Origin: an uncultured Erysipelotrichaceae bacterium
GTDB lineage: Bacteria; Bacillota_I; Bacilli_A; RF39; UBA660
Assembly: GCA_902797415.1 (NCBI GenBank)
Contig: CADBSQ010000156.1
Coordinates: forward strand, 1 to 16,000
Direction of reading: 5' to 3'
Length of the DNA stretch: 16,000 bases
The translations under genes and the position numbers were made by a program. Positions 7,179 through 13,392 of the stretch are shown here, piece by piece (the first letter of the stretch is position 1; each line of letters opens with the position of its first letter). The notes below the pieces were generated by a model, which saw only the letters and a program-made list of their open reading frames with translations, made no database searches and was not told the origin of the DNA.

Positions 7179-8332
7179 TGAAAAATGAATTAGTTTTAGA
7201 AGAAACAAAGGGTGTTGAAACTAAAAAGTTAGAAGAGAAAGTATCAAAAGGTGAGGTTACAGAAGAACAAGTTGAAAGTTCTTTAAACTACAACGAACTA
7301 ACTAAGGAAGAAAAGAAAATAATCGATGATTTTGTTGCTAAAATGGAATTAGACTCAACCACCGATGTTTTATCTTATGGTAAAAGTGCCCAAACCGAAA
7401 TCGCAAAATTCTCTGACTCAGTACTCGAAAATGTTAAAACTAAAAGTACTGGAGAAGTGGGGGACCTTTTATCAAATTTAGTAGTCGAAATCAAAGAATT
7501 CGATGCTATGAGTGATATTAAAGATCCTAAAGGAATCCTTGCTGCATTTACATCTGTAAAAAAGCGTATCCAAAAATTGATGGCTAAATATAATAAAGTA
7601 AATACTAATATTGATAAAATAGAAACATCACTAGAAAATCATAAGGTTACACTACTTAAAGATATCGCCATCTTCGATGATATGTATGAAAAGAACTTAG
7701 AATCATTTAAACTAATAAGTTTATATATAATCGCTGGTGAAAAAAAATTAGAGGAATTAAAGACAAAAACTCTACCAGAATTACAAGCACAAGCTAAAAA
7801 AACTGGTGACGAGATGGACGTTCAGAAAGCTAACGATTTAGAAGCGTTAATTAACAGATTTGAAAAGAAATTATATGATCTTAAAACTACGAGATTAATT
7901 TCAATTCAAATGGCTCCTCAAATCAGACTTATTCAAAACAATGACTCTGAACTAGTTGAAAAAATCGAGAGCAGCATAACAAATACAATTCCTTTATGGA
8001 AAAACCAAATTGTTATAGCTCTAGGTCTAGCCAACTCAAAAAGCGCTTTAAAAGCCCAACAAAAAGTATCAGAGTTAACTAATGATATGCTTAAACAAAA
8101 TAGTGAAAACCTAAAGCAAGGAACTATCGATATTGCTAAGGAAAGCGAAAAAGCTATCGTAGATATCGAAACTTTAAAGAAAACAAACAAAGATATTATC
8201 GATACACTAACTGCCGTAATTCAAATCCATGAGGAAGGCTCTAAAAAACGTCTTGAAGCTGAAAAAGAACTTAACGTACTTGAAAAAGAATTAAAAGATA
8301 AACTAATCAATATGAAAGAACAAAACGAATAA
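7178..8332 (+). CDS. telA: TelA family (toxic anion resistance) protein
   Basis: A soluble, largely helical protein of 384 residues without signal peptide or membrane helix. The TelA core is clear: PQIRLIQNN (247-255), then KIESSITNTIPLWKNQIVIAL (about 262-282). Long coiled-coil-like stretches flank it, and the Glu/Lys-rich tail (about 340-384) is a strong coiled coil. Members were linked to tellurite and other toxic-anion resistance and to envelope stress; the mechanism is not known. It is the last gene of the VWA/XpaC/binding-protein operon and has the strongest ribosome binding site of the four (AAGGAGG, 7164-7170), consistent with more cytosolic protein than membrane components. The start overlaps the preceding stop (TAATG). 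Confidence 0.93.
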   Translation: MKNELVLEETKGVETKKLEEKVSKGEVTEEQVESSLNYNELTKEEKKIIDDFVAKMELDSTTDVLSYGKSAQTEIAKFSDSVLENVKTKSTGEVGDLLSNLVVEIKEFDAMSDIKDPKGILAAFTSVKKRIQKLMAKYNKVNTNIDKIETSLENHKVTLLKDIAIFDDMYEKNLESFKLISLYIIAGEKKLEELKTKTLPELQAQAKKTGDEMDVQKANDLEALINRFEKKLYDLKTTRLISIQMAPQIRLIQNNDSELVEKIESSITNTIPLWKNQIVIALGLANSKSALKAQQKVSELTNDMLKQNSENLKQGTIDIAKESEKAIVDIETLKKTNKDIIDTLTAVIQIHEEGSKKRLEAEKELNVLEKELKDKLINMKEQNE

Positions 8333-8355
8333 ACTTGCGCACCGCAAGTTTTTTT
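8331..8355 (+). terminator. Intrinsic terminator of the VWA-XpaC-TelA operon
   Basis: AAACTTGCG (8331-8339) pairs with CGCAAGTTT (8343-8351) over a CAC loop, and the T run is 8349-8355. The telA TAA overlaps the left arm. This is the most GC-rich terminator stem in the window and should end the operon efficiently. Confidence 0.9.
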
Positions 8356-8369
8356 GTGAAAACAACTTC

Positions 8370-8398
8370 TTGACAATATTTATTAAAAATGCGAAAAT
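8370..8398 (+). promoter_or_regulatory. Probable sigma-A promoter for the EamA transporter
   Basis: TTGACA (8370-8375), a 17-nt spacer and GAAAAT (8393-8398) preceded by TGC. The -35 is perfect; the -10 matches 4 of 6 but has the extended TGN. CATAAT at 8404-8409 is an alternative -10 without a good -35. Confidence 0.6.
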
Positions 8399-8426
8399 TA
8401 TCTCATAATACTAAGGAGGATTTAAC

Positions 8427-9299
8427 ATGAAAAAAACAAACAAAACCATCATCCTTGGAATAACTCTAGCCTTAATGTCTGCATTTTTTTATGCGTTTAA
8501 CTTTATTTATGAAAAAATGTTTTTAACAAAAGTTAGTGGTGAATCAATACTATTTTTAATGTATTTTGGAGCATTTGCTGGATTATACACCATTCACTTA
8601 TTTAGTAAAAATTTAAATAAATCTAATAAAAATAAAATCACTAAAAAAGAAGTACCCAAAGTACTTATAATGATTCTGTGTGAGTTATTTGCTTCCCTTT
8701 TAATTATAGAAGCATTAAAAATAGTAAATGCAGGACTTGTATCACTACTCCTAGTATTTGAAATAGTAATGACTTCTATAATAGCATATTTAATATTTAA
8801 AGAACCAATAAAAAATAATGATTTAATAAGTATCTTTCTAATTATAATTGGTTTTATTATTTTAAATTTTAATCCAAACTCAATAAAAGAAATAAGTGTG
8901 AGTTCTCTTCTTGTAATAGGAGCTTGTCTGTTTTGGGGAGTTGAAAACAATATAACAGGATTAATTAGTTCAAAAGAGCCTTCCTTATTTACATCTGTTA
9001 AATGTTTAGCAGTATCTATTCTTTACTTAATTATATCTTTTTTCCATGGAACCTTAGATTTATCTTATCCTATTTTAATGTTTTATGGTTTTATGTCTTA
9101 TGGCCTTGGAATGATTCTTTATGCATTATCAACTAAATACTTGGGTGCAAATAGGGCGACATTAGTTTTTTCATTCAATCCAATCTTTGGTGTGTTTCTG
9201 GCACTTGTTATATTTAAAGAACAAATTACAATTACATTTTTAATAAGTTTGATATTTATGATTAGTGCGATTATATGTTTAAATAAAAGTAGTACATAA
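8427..9299 (+). CDS. EamA/DMT-superfamily transporter
   Basis: A 290-residue integral membrane protein with about ten hydrophobic helices in two repeated halves of five, the EamA (DUF6) layout. Each half ends in a typical segment: a helix followed by FKEPI (first half, about residue 130) and FKEQI (second half, about 270), the common 'gE.ls' junction of the family. N-SNPIFGVF-like packing (SFNPIFGVFLALVIFKEQ) is also typical. EamA proteins export or exchange small metabolites such as amino acids or nucleotides; the substrate cannot be read from sequence. AAGGAGG (8413-8419) lies 7 nt before the ATG. It stands alone between its promoter and terminator. Confidence 0.93.
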   Translation: MKKTNKTIILGITLALMSAFFYAFNFIYEKMFLTKVSGESILFLMYFGAFAGLYTIHLFSKNLNKSNKNKITKKEVPKVLIMILCELFASLLIIEALKIVNAGLVSLLLVFEIVMTSIIAYLIFKEPIKNNDLISIFLIIIGFIILNFNPNSIKEISVSSLLVIGACLFWGVENNITGLISSKEPSLFTSVKCLAVSILYLIISFFHGTLDLSYPILMFYGFMSYGLGMILYALSTKYLGANRATLVFSFNPIFGVFLALVIFKEQITITFLISLIFMISAIICLNKSST

Positions 9300-9319
9300 A
9301 AAACTTTTTATAGAATCTT

Positions 9320-9348
9320 AGGGTCCTTTTTTTAAGGATCTTTTTTTT
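9320..9348 (+). terminator. Intrinsic terminator after the EamA transporter
   Basis: AGGGTCCTT (9320-9328) pairs with AAGGATCTT (9334-9342), with two G-T pairs, over a T5 loop, and is followed by a T run to 9348. The T run touches the -35 of the next promoter. Confidence 0.85.
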
Positions 9349-9375
9349 GACTACAAAGGGCTTTAATGGTATAAT
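9347..9375 (+). promoter_or_regulatory. Sigma-A promoter for the 54- and 466-residue proteins
   Basis: TTGACT (9347-9352), a 17-nt spacer and TATAAT (9370-9375), with TGG before the -10. Transcription would start about 18 nt before the small gene. Confidence 0.85.
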
Positions 9376-9399
9376 TATTATATTAGAATGGAGGAGAAT

Positions 9400-9564
9400 A
9401 TGAGTAAAAAAGAAAAATTAGAAAAACAAAAAAAATTATATATGATGTATAAAGATAACAACGATATAGTCGATAATTTGAACTATGAGGACTTAGAACT
9501 ATTATTAAACTACATATATAAAATTAATATGCATCTTAGGGAGGCGCTTAAAGATGTCGAATAA
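9400..9564 (+). CDS. Small protein of 54 residues, unknown function
   Basis: A small gene with full expression signals: the promoter just upstream, GGAGGAG (9390-9396) five bases before the ATG, and an 11-nt overlap with the next gene. It begins MSKKEKLEKQKKLYMMYKDN and ends MHLREALKDVE. The protein is charged, predicted all-helical, and has no membrane helix. The ribosome binding site for the downstream gene lies inside its last codons, so the two are probably translationally coupled and may interact. I do not recognise a family. Confidence 0.75.
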   Translation: MSKKEKLEKQKKLYMMYKDNNDIVDNLNYEDLELLLNYIYKINMHLREALKDVE

Positions 9565-10954
9565 AGCATTATTCAGCAATAGCTATGCTAAAACTCATAA
9601 CTTAAGTAGATTTAACGAAACAAGCGATTTTTATAGACGAACCGGTATAAGACTAAATGGTCCAGTCTACAAAATAGCAGGTATACTTAGCAAAATACCT
9701 CTTGATGATCCTCTTAGAAATGAGGTATTAATTTTTTTAATTAAGTGCAGATCCTTTGTTTTTTCAAGATTAGTAGAAGAAAATCTTGTAAGTGATGATG
9801 ACATAATTGATATGTGTAAAAATGACCCAGAAGTGTTTATGTGTATCCCACCATTTTTTTATGAAAATCATCCAGAAATAATTGAAATACTTGCAGAAAA
9901 AGGGGGCTCCATGATATATGATTTTTTACCTCGTGACATAAGAAAACTGGACATAGTAAAAGAGGGTTTACAAAGAACTAAAAGATTATATTCATCAAGT
10001 AGTCACGGCACAGATAAAGACGGCTTTAACCAAGAATGGAGAGATAAGGATGGTAATTTAAAGCATTATTTCTCATTAAAAGGAAACTTTAACATTAATT
10101 CCAAGGAAGATTACATAAAAATAGTAGAAAAGTTCATTAGTGAGGGTATAAGTGCCCCATCATTTTGCAAAAAGTATGGTATTAGTTCGTTAAAAGGATT
10201 TAAAGAATTGCTAGAAAGAGTAAAAGAAGAAAACCTAGGCATTAATATAAAACAAAGAATCACATCAGTAAATAAAAACAATAGTGAAAGATTTGTTAAG
10301 ACAGTTAGTGAAATTAGCAATGAAATAGCAAATGGTAGTATAACAATGGAAGATTATTTTAAAGATTATTATAGAGCATCGCATAAATATGATCATTTTA
10401 TTAGATTTGGTTTTTACAACAATAAAGAACAACTATTAAAGATGATTATCAATTATATAAAGGATAATACCTATGCTATTTGTCTATATCCAATGATGCA
10501 ATTCTTTTCCGCTAAAAACGCTCTTGATTTAGCAACAATAATTATGAAAGAAGTTAAAAGAAGTAAATTAAATAATTCAGATACAGTCAGAGAATGCTAT
10601 AGTTCTACTAATATTTTAAAAAAGTTTATGACTAATTATAATAGAAAAACAACTATAGGTACTTTAATAATAAATGATGTTAGGTTTGAAATTGATGATG
10701 ATATACTAGATCAAATAATTGCTTATATAAAAAGTAATGATTTATATATATGTCAATATGTAGTAAATACAGTAGCTAGAAAAATTGTGTTAGGTGAGAT
10801 TGACTTTATGGCAGAAACTGATAAACAAAAAGAAGAAATGAAAAACGAAATACTACTAATGGATAAAATTAATGAAATAATGATGAATAATGGTGATATA
10901 GAAGAGTATTTTGAACTCATGGAAGAAGAAAGTAAAAAAAGCCTAAATAACTAA
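9554..10954 (+). CDS. Hypothetical protein, 466 residues, with internal repeats
   Basis: I do not recognise this protein. It is soluble, mostly helical and Lys/Asn-rich. Two things can be seen. First, a helix-turn-helix-like segment at 195-216 (ISEGISAPSFCKKYGISSLKGF) has a looser echo at 258-282 (IANGSITMEDYFKDYY...F), sharing I..G.I....F.K.Y. Second, IINYIKDNTYAICLY (298-312) and IIAYIKSNDLYICQY (388-402) match at 9 of 15 positions without gaps, exactly 90 residues apart. This suggests a repeated helical module, perhaps nucleic-acid or protein binding. AGGGAGG (9538-9544) precedes the ATG by 9 nt. It is in an operon with the 54-residue protein and ends in a bidirectional terminator. Confidence 0.85.
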   Translation: MSNKALFSNSYAKTHNLSRFNETSDFYRRTGIRLNGPVYKIAGILSKIPLDDPLRNEVLIFLIKCRSFVFSRLVEENLVSDDDIIDMCKNDPEVFMCIPPFFYENHPEIIEILAEKGGSMIYDFLPRDIRKLDIVKEGLQRTKRLYSSSSHGTDKDGFNQEWRDKDGNLKHYFSLKGNFNINSKEDYIKIVEKFISEGISAPSFCKKYGISSLKGFKELLERVKEENLGINIKQRITSVNKNNSERFVKTVSEISNEIANGSITMEDYFKDYYRASHKYDHFIRFGFYNNKEQLLKMIINYIKDNTYAICLYPMMQFFSAKNALDLATIIMKEVKRSKLNNSDTVRECYSSTNILKKFMTNYNRKTTIGTLIINDVRFEIDDDILDQIIAYIKSNDLYICQYVVNTVARKIVLGEIDFMAETDKQKEEMKNEILLMDKINEIMMNNGDIEEYFELMEEESKKSLNN

Positions 10955-10993
10955 AAAAATTAAATGGAAACATTTAATTTTTTTAGTTATTTA
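10944..10993. terminator. Bidirectional terminator between convergent genes
   Basis: A perfect 23-bp inverted repeat (10944-10966 and 10971-10993) with a GAAA loop. Its core ATTAAATG-GAAA-CATTTAAT is followed by seven T on the + strand (10978-10984), and the matching A run (10953-10959) gives U7 on the minus strand. The + gene's TAA (10952-10954) and the minus gene's TAA (complement of 10983-10985) both lie in the arms, so one element ends both transcripts. Confidence 0.92.
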
Positions 10994-11543
10994 ACTTACA
11001 TTTGTAGTAATCGTATAATTCTTTGAATCTATTAAAATGAACTATTTCACGCTGTCTTAAGAAAAGTAGGGCATTTGTTAAATCATCATCAGTTGATAAA
11101 TCAATTAAAGACTCATAAGTTGCACGGGCCTTTTGCTCCGCGGCCATGTCTTCAGAAAGATCCGCAAATACATCACCAGTGGAAGCAAAATAAGAAGCAG
11201 TAAATGGATTACCAGATGCATCAATTGGATAAATACCCTTACCATGATCAGTAAAATAACAATCTAAACCTTCATTTTTAATCTCTTCAATAGAAGCATC
11301 CTTTAAAAGATTGTGGACCATAACCGAAATCATCTCAGCATGACCTAACTCCTCAGTAGCAATATCATTTAAAAGAGCCTTACCCTTATCATCTGGCATA
11401 TTAAACTTTTGACTAAAATATCTTAACGCAGCACCAAGTTCCCCATTTGGACCACCAAGCTGAGTAACAATTAACTTAGCCATTTTTAAATTTTTTTTCT
11501 TAATCCTAACTGGATAAGGTAAAATCTTACAATACTTATACAT
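10983..11543 (-). CDS. cotJC: CotJC-like manganese catalase family protein
   Basis: A 186-residue ferritin-like four-helix protein that should hold a dimanganese centre and break down hydrogen peroxide. Likely ligands are in place: E35 (GGPNGELGAALRY), E65 and H68 (TEELGHAE), E136 (AAEQKARATYE) and H169 (REIVHFNRF). The opening MYKYCKILPYPVRI matches the CotJC start rather than larger catalases. In Bacillus subtilis, CotJC is a spore-coat-associated protein made in the mother cell with CotJA and CotJB. GGAGGAAATC precedes the ATG, and the gene overlaps the upstream CotJAB gene by 8 nt, so they are translated together. Homologues also occur outside obvious spore formers, so this does not prove sporulation. 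Confidence 0.92.
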   Translation of the reverse strand: MYKYCKILPYPVRIKKKNLKMAKLIVTQLGGPNGELGAALRYFSQKFNMPDDKGKALLNDIATEELGHAEMISVMVHNLLKDASIEEIKNEGLDCYFTDHGKGIYPIDASGNPFTASYFASTGDVFADLSEDMAAEQKARATYESLIDLSTDDDLTNALLFLRQREIVHFNRFKELYDYYKCKLNN

Positions 11544-11967
11544 GATTTCCTCCCCATGGCCAGTGATTAACCCAATCGTATTTTTCCTTCAAATCACTTA
11601 ATTTTAAAGGGCCAAAAGACTCATTAAATTCCTTTTCTTTTACCATTAACTTATTTGTAAAATCTTTAAACAAATTATATGCATAAGAATCATCAGGGTT
11701 TAAATCTAAATAAAGGTTTAGATCATTAATACCAAATATTAACTTTCTAATATCGTGAAGCATTTGTTCGTGTTTAGAAAAAAATTCTAATCTTTTTGGT
11801 TTCTTGTTCTTATATGGATCATAAAGACTAGGGAACAGATTACCGTGAGATAGGGCTTTATCTAAATCATAGACTTTGATGAATTCTTTATTATCTTTGT
11901 TTATACTTAGTTCAAATTCCATTGGAATATTTGTAATATCATATATTCCTTCTTTATCAAATAACAT
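11536..11967 (-). CDS. CotJA-CotJB fusion protein
   Basis: A 143-residue protein that seems to join two spore-coat-associated families. The middle (about 33-54, VYDLDKALSHGNLFPSLYDPY) has the CotJA signature 'EALKRGTLFPELY.PY'. The rest (about 67-139) is CotJB: LNLYLDLNPDDSYAYN, then ESFGPL and a closing WVNHWPWGG. In B. subtilis these are two separate genes, cotJA and cotJB. The first 30 residues (MLFDKEGIYDITNIPMEF) match neither that I know. CotJC follows directly with an 8-nt overlap. GGAGG lies about 10 nt before the ATG. The products probably form one complex, with CotJC as the catalytic partner. Confidence 0.8.
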   Translation of the reverse strand: MLFDKEGIYDITNIPMEFELSINKDNKEFIKVYDLDKALSHGNLFPSLYDPYKNKKPKRLEFFSKHEQMLHDIRKLIFGINDLNLYLDLNPDDSYAYNLFKDFTNKLMVKEKEFNESFGPLKLSDLKEKYDWVNHWPWGGNHV

Positions 11968-11982
11968 TTTAATTCCTCCTAG

Positions 11983-12000
11983 TATAGATTATTGTCTATA
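11983..12000 (-). promoter_or_regulatory. TATAGA-N6-TCTATA dyad upstream of the cotJ genes
   Basis: A perfect 6-bp dyad, TATAGA (11983-11988) and TCTATA (11995-12000), 16 bp before the CotJAB start. On the minus strand the right end reads TATACT (complement of 11981-11986), a possible -10, without a recognisable -35. No clear sporulation sigma-E or sigma-K promoter was found. It could be an operator or the start region of the transcript. Confidence 0.4.
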
Positions 12001-12009
12001 GTTTTTTTG

Positions 12010-12049
12010 GTGTAGGCATAAGTGTATATTTTGTGTAAATTTTGGTGTA
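12010..12049 (+). repeat. Phased GTGTA array, MraZ-box-like
   Basis: GTGTA occurs at 12010-12014, 12022-12026, 12033-12037 and 12045-12049, at 12, 11 and 12 bp steps, so all copies face nearly the same side of the helix. Two further copies are at 12107-12111 (inside the rsmH promoter spacer) and 12160-12164 (leader). The dcw regulator MraZ binds short direct repeats upstream of this operon: TGGGN in E. coli and AAAGTG(T/G) in Mycoplasma. The shared (A/G)GTGT core and place fit, but identity is an inference. Confidence 0.6.
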
Positions 12050-12095
12050 AAGTATGTTTTTTTGTATTTTTTTAATTGAATTATGATTTTGGGTA

Positions 12096-12125
12096 TTGTA
12101 CTATTAGTGTAGAAAGTAGTATAAT
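12096..12125 (+). promoter_or_regulatory. Sigma-A promoter of the division/wall operon
   Basis: TTGTAC (12096-12101), an 18-nt spacer and TATAAT (12120-12125). A GTGTA copy (12107-12111) sits in the spacer. The leader to the rsmH start is about 57 nt. TAGAAT (12131-12136) is a weaker alternative -10. Confidence 0.75.
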
Positions 12126-12188
12126 TTGTATAGAATGATTTGCTACTTTACATATTTAGGTGTAGGTATGCATAAGGGATGCGATATT

Positions 12189-13091
12189 ATGAAACATTTT
12201 AGCGTACTTAAAGAAGAGTCTATAAAGGGGTTAAACGTTAATCCTGATGGTATTTATGTAGATGCTACACTTGGGTATGGTGGACACGCAAAAGAGGTCC
12301 AGAAGCGTTTAAAAAGGGGTATTTTATTCGCCTTCGATGAAGATATGGACGCCATCAACTACTGTAAAAAAAACTATTCATTTAAAAACGTTGAATACAT
12401 TCACTCTAACTTTGTAAATATGAAACATGAATTACAAAAAAGAGGAATAGAAAAAGTTGATGGCATCATATTTGATTTGGGTGTATCAAGTGTACAAATC
12501 GATGAACCTGAAAGAGGGTTTAGTTTTATGAAAGATGCTCCACTTGATATGAGAATGAATAAAGATAAAGATTTTAGTGCACAAGATGTAGTAAACAAAT
12601 ATTCTACATCTAAACTTATAGATATATTTTTTAAATATGGTGAAGAAAAGTACAGTAAATCTATTGCCAAAAACATTGTTGCCAATAGACCAATAAATAC
12701 TACTTTAAATTTGGTTAATATTATTAAAGCCAGCGTACCAACTAAATATTTTAACGAAAAACACCCTGAAAGAAGAATATTTCAAGCGATTAGAATTGAA
12801 GTAAATGACGAGCTTAACGTTATTGAAAAAGTTTTACCTGATGCAATAAGTTTTCTTAATTCTGGTGGAAGAATATGTGTTATAACATTTCATTCTTTAG
12901 AAGATAGAATAGTAAAAAATACTTTTAAAAAGTTCAGTGAGGATAACTCTCTATTAAAGGGTACTCCTGAGACTAATGATCAAAGACTAATTAAATTAAT
13001 AAATAAAAAACCTATATTACCTAGTGATGAAGAGCTAACCAAAAACTCTAGAAGTGCCAGTGCTAAGTTAAGAATAGTAGAAAGGATTTAA
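12189..13091 (+). CDS. rsmH: 16S rRNA (cytosine-1402-N4)-methyltransferase RsmH
   Basis: Methylates N4 of C1402 in the 16S rRNA decoding centre, using SAM. All family motifs are visible: DATLGYGGHAKEVQKRL (25-41, SAM binding), DLGVSSVQIDEPERGFSF (96-113), PLDMRMN (118-124), FQAIRIEVNDEL (198-209) and GGRICVITFHSLEDR (226-240). Length is 300 residues, normal for the family. An in-frame ATG at 12126 would add 21 residues not found in the family; the ATG at 12189, with AAGGGAT at 12174-12180, gives the canonical MKHFSVL start. It opens the division/wall operon, one base before ftsL. mraZ, usually the gene before it, is missing here. Confidence 0.97.
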   Translation: MKHFSVLKEESIKGLNVNPDGIYVDATLGYGGHAKEVQKRLKRGILFAFDEDMDAINYCKKNYSFKNVEYIHSNFVNMKHELQKRGIEKVDGIIFDLGVSSVQIDEPERGFSFMKDAPLDMRMNKDKDFSAQDVVNKYSTSKLIDIFFKYGEEKYSKSIAKNIVANRPINTTLNLVNIIKASVPTKYFNEKHPERRIFQAIRIEVNDELNVIEKVLPDAISFLNSGGRICVITFHSLEDRIVKNTFKKFSEDNSLLKGTPETNDQRLIKLINKKPILPSDEELTKNSRSASAKLRIVERI

Positions 13092-13092
13092 C

Positions 13093-13383
13093 ATGAAAAG
13101 AAAGAAAAACTATGATAATAAAGAAATCTTTTTAATTGTTATAATACTGTTTTTCTTTGTTTTTATGTGCATTTCTATAGTATATTCACAAGCTACTTTA
13201 TCAAAAAGTAATATTGAAGTAGAAAGACTTAGAAGTAAATTAGAAAAACAGAAAAAAATAAATGAAAGTTTGAATATGCAAGTTGATGAACTAGCAAGTT
13301 TATCCAATATTCAAGAAGTTGCTAAAAAGTACGGTTTAAGCTATAATAATGATAATATTATTGTTATTAAAGATAAAAAGTAG
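13093..13383 (+). CDS. ftsL: Cell division protein FtsL-like (septum initiator)
   Basis: A bitopic division protein of 96 residues. It has a short basic cytoplasmic start, one membrane helix (about 11-31), a coiled coil (about 35-68, with heptads through VERLRSKLEKQKKINESLNMQVDELASL), then NIQEVAKKYGLSYN, the family's typical end of the coiled coil. FtsL joins DivIC and DivIB to activate the septal synthase. The sequence alone cannot separate FtsL from DivIC; the position between rsmH and a PBP gene decides for FtsL. AAAGGA lies before the ATG, one base after the rsmH stop. Confidence 0.88.
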   Translation: MKRKKNYDNKEIFLIVIILFFFVFMCISIVYSQATLSKSNIEVERLRSKLEKQKKINESLNMQVDELASLSNIQEVAKKYGLSYNNDNIIVIKDKK

Positions 13384-13387
13384 GTGA
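13382..13387 (+). promoter_or_regulatory. Ribosome binding site that favours a TTG start for the PBP
   Basis: AGGTGA begins in the ftsL stop codon and lies five bases before the TTG at 13393. The alternative GTG at 13384 is inside this site and has only A-rich sequence before it. Confidence 0.65.
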
Positions 13388-13392
13388 ATCAT

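Noticed and set aside
11983..12008. Plus-strand terminator (TATAGA/TCTATA hairpin followed by GTTTTTTT)
   Set aside because: No plus-strand gene ends there; the upstream genes are on the minus strand. It is reported as a dyad instead.
12010..12049. CRISPR or satellite repeat
   Set aside because: The units are only 5 bp conserved within 11-12 bp steps, far too short for CRISPR; phasing at a promoter fits protein binding.
12126..12188. Longer RsmH start at ATG 12126
   Set aside because: The extra 21 residues do not resemble RsmH, the ATG lies one base after the -10 and within the expected leader, and the ATG at 12189 has a ribosome binding site and a canonical start.
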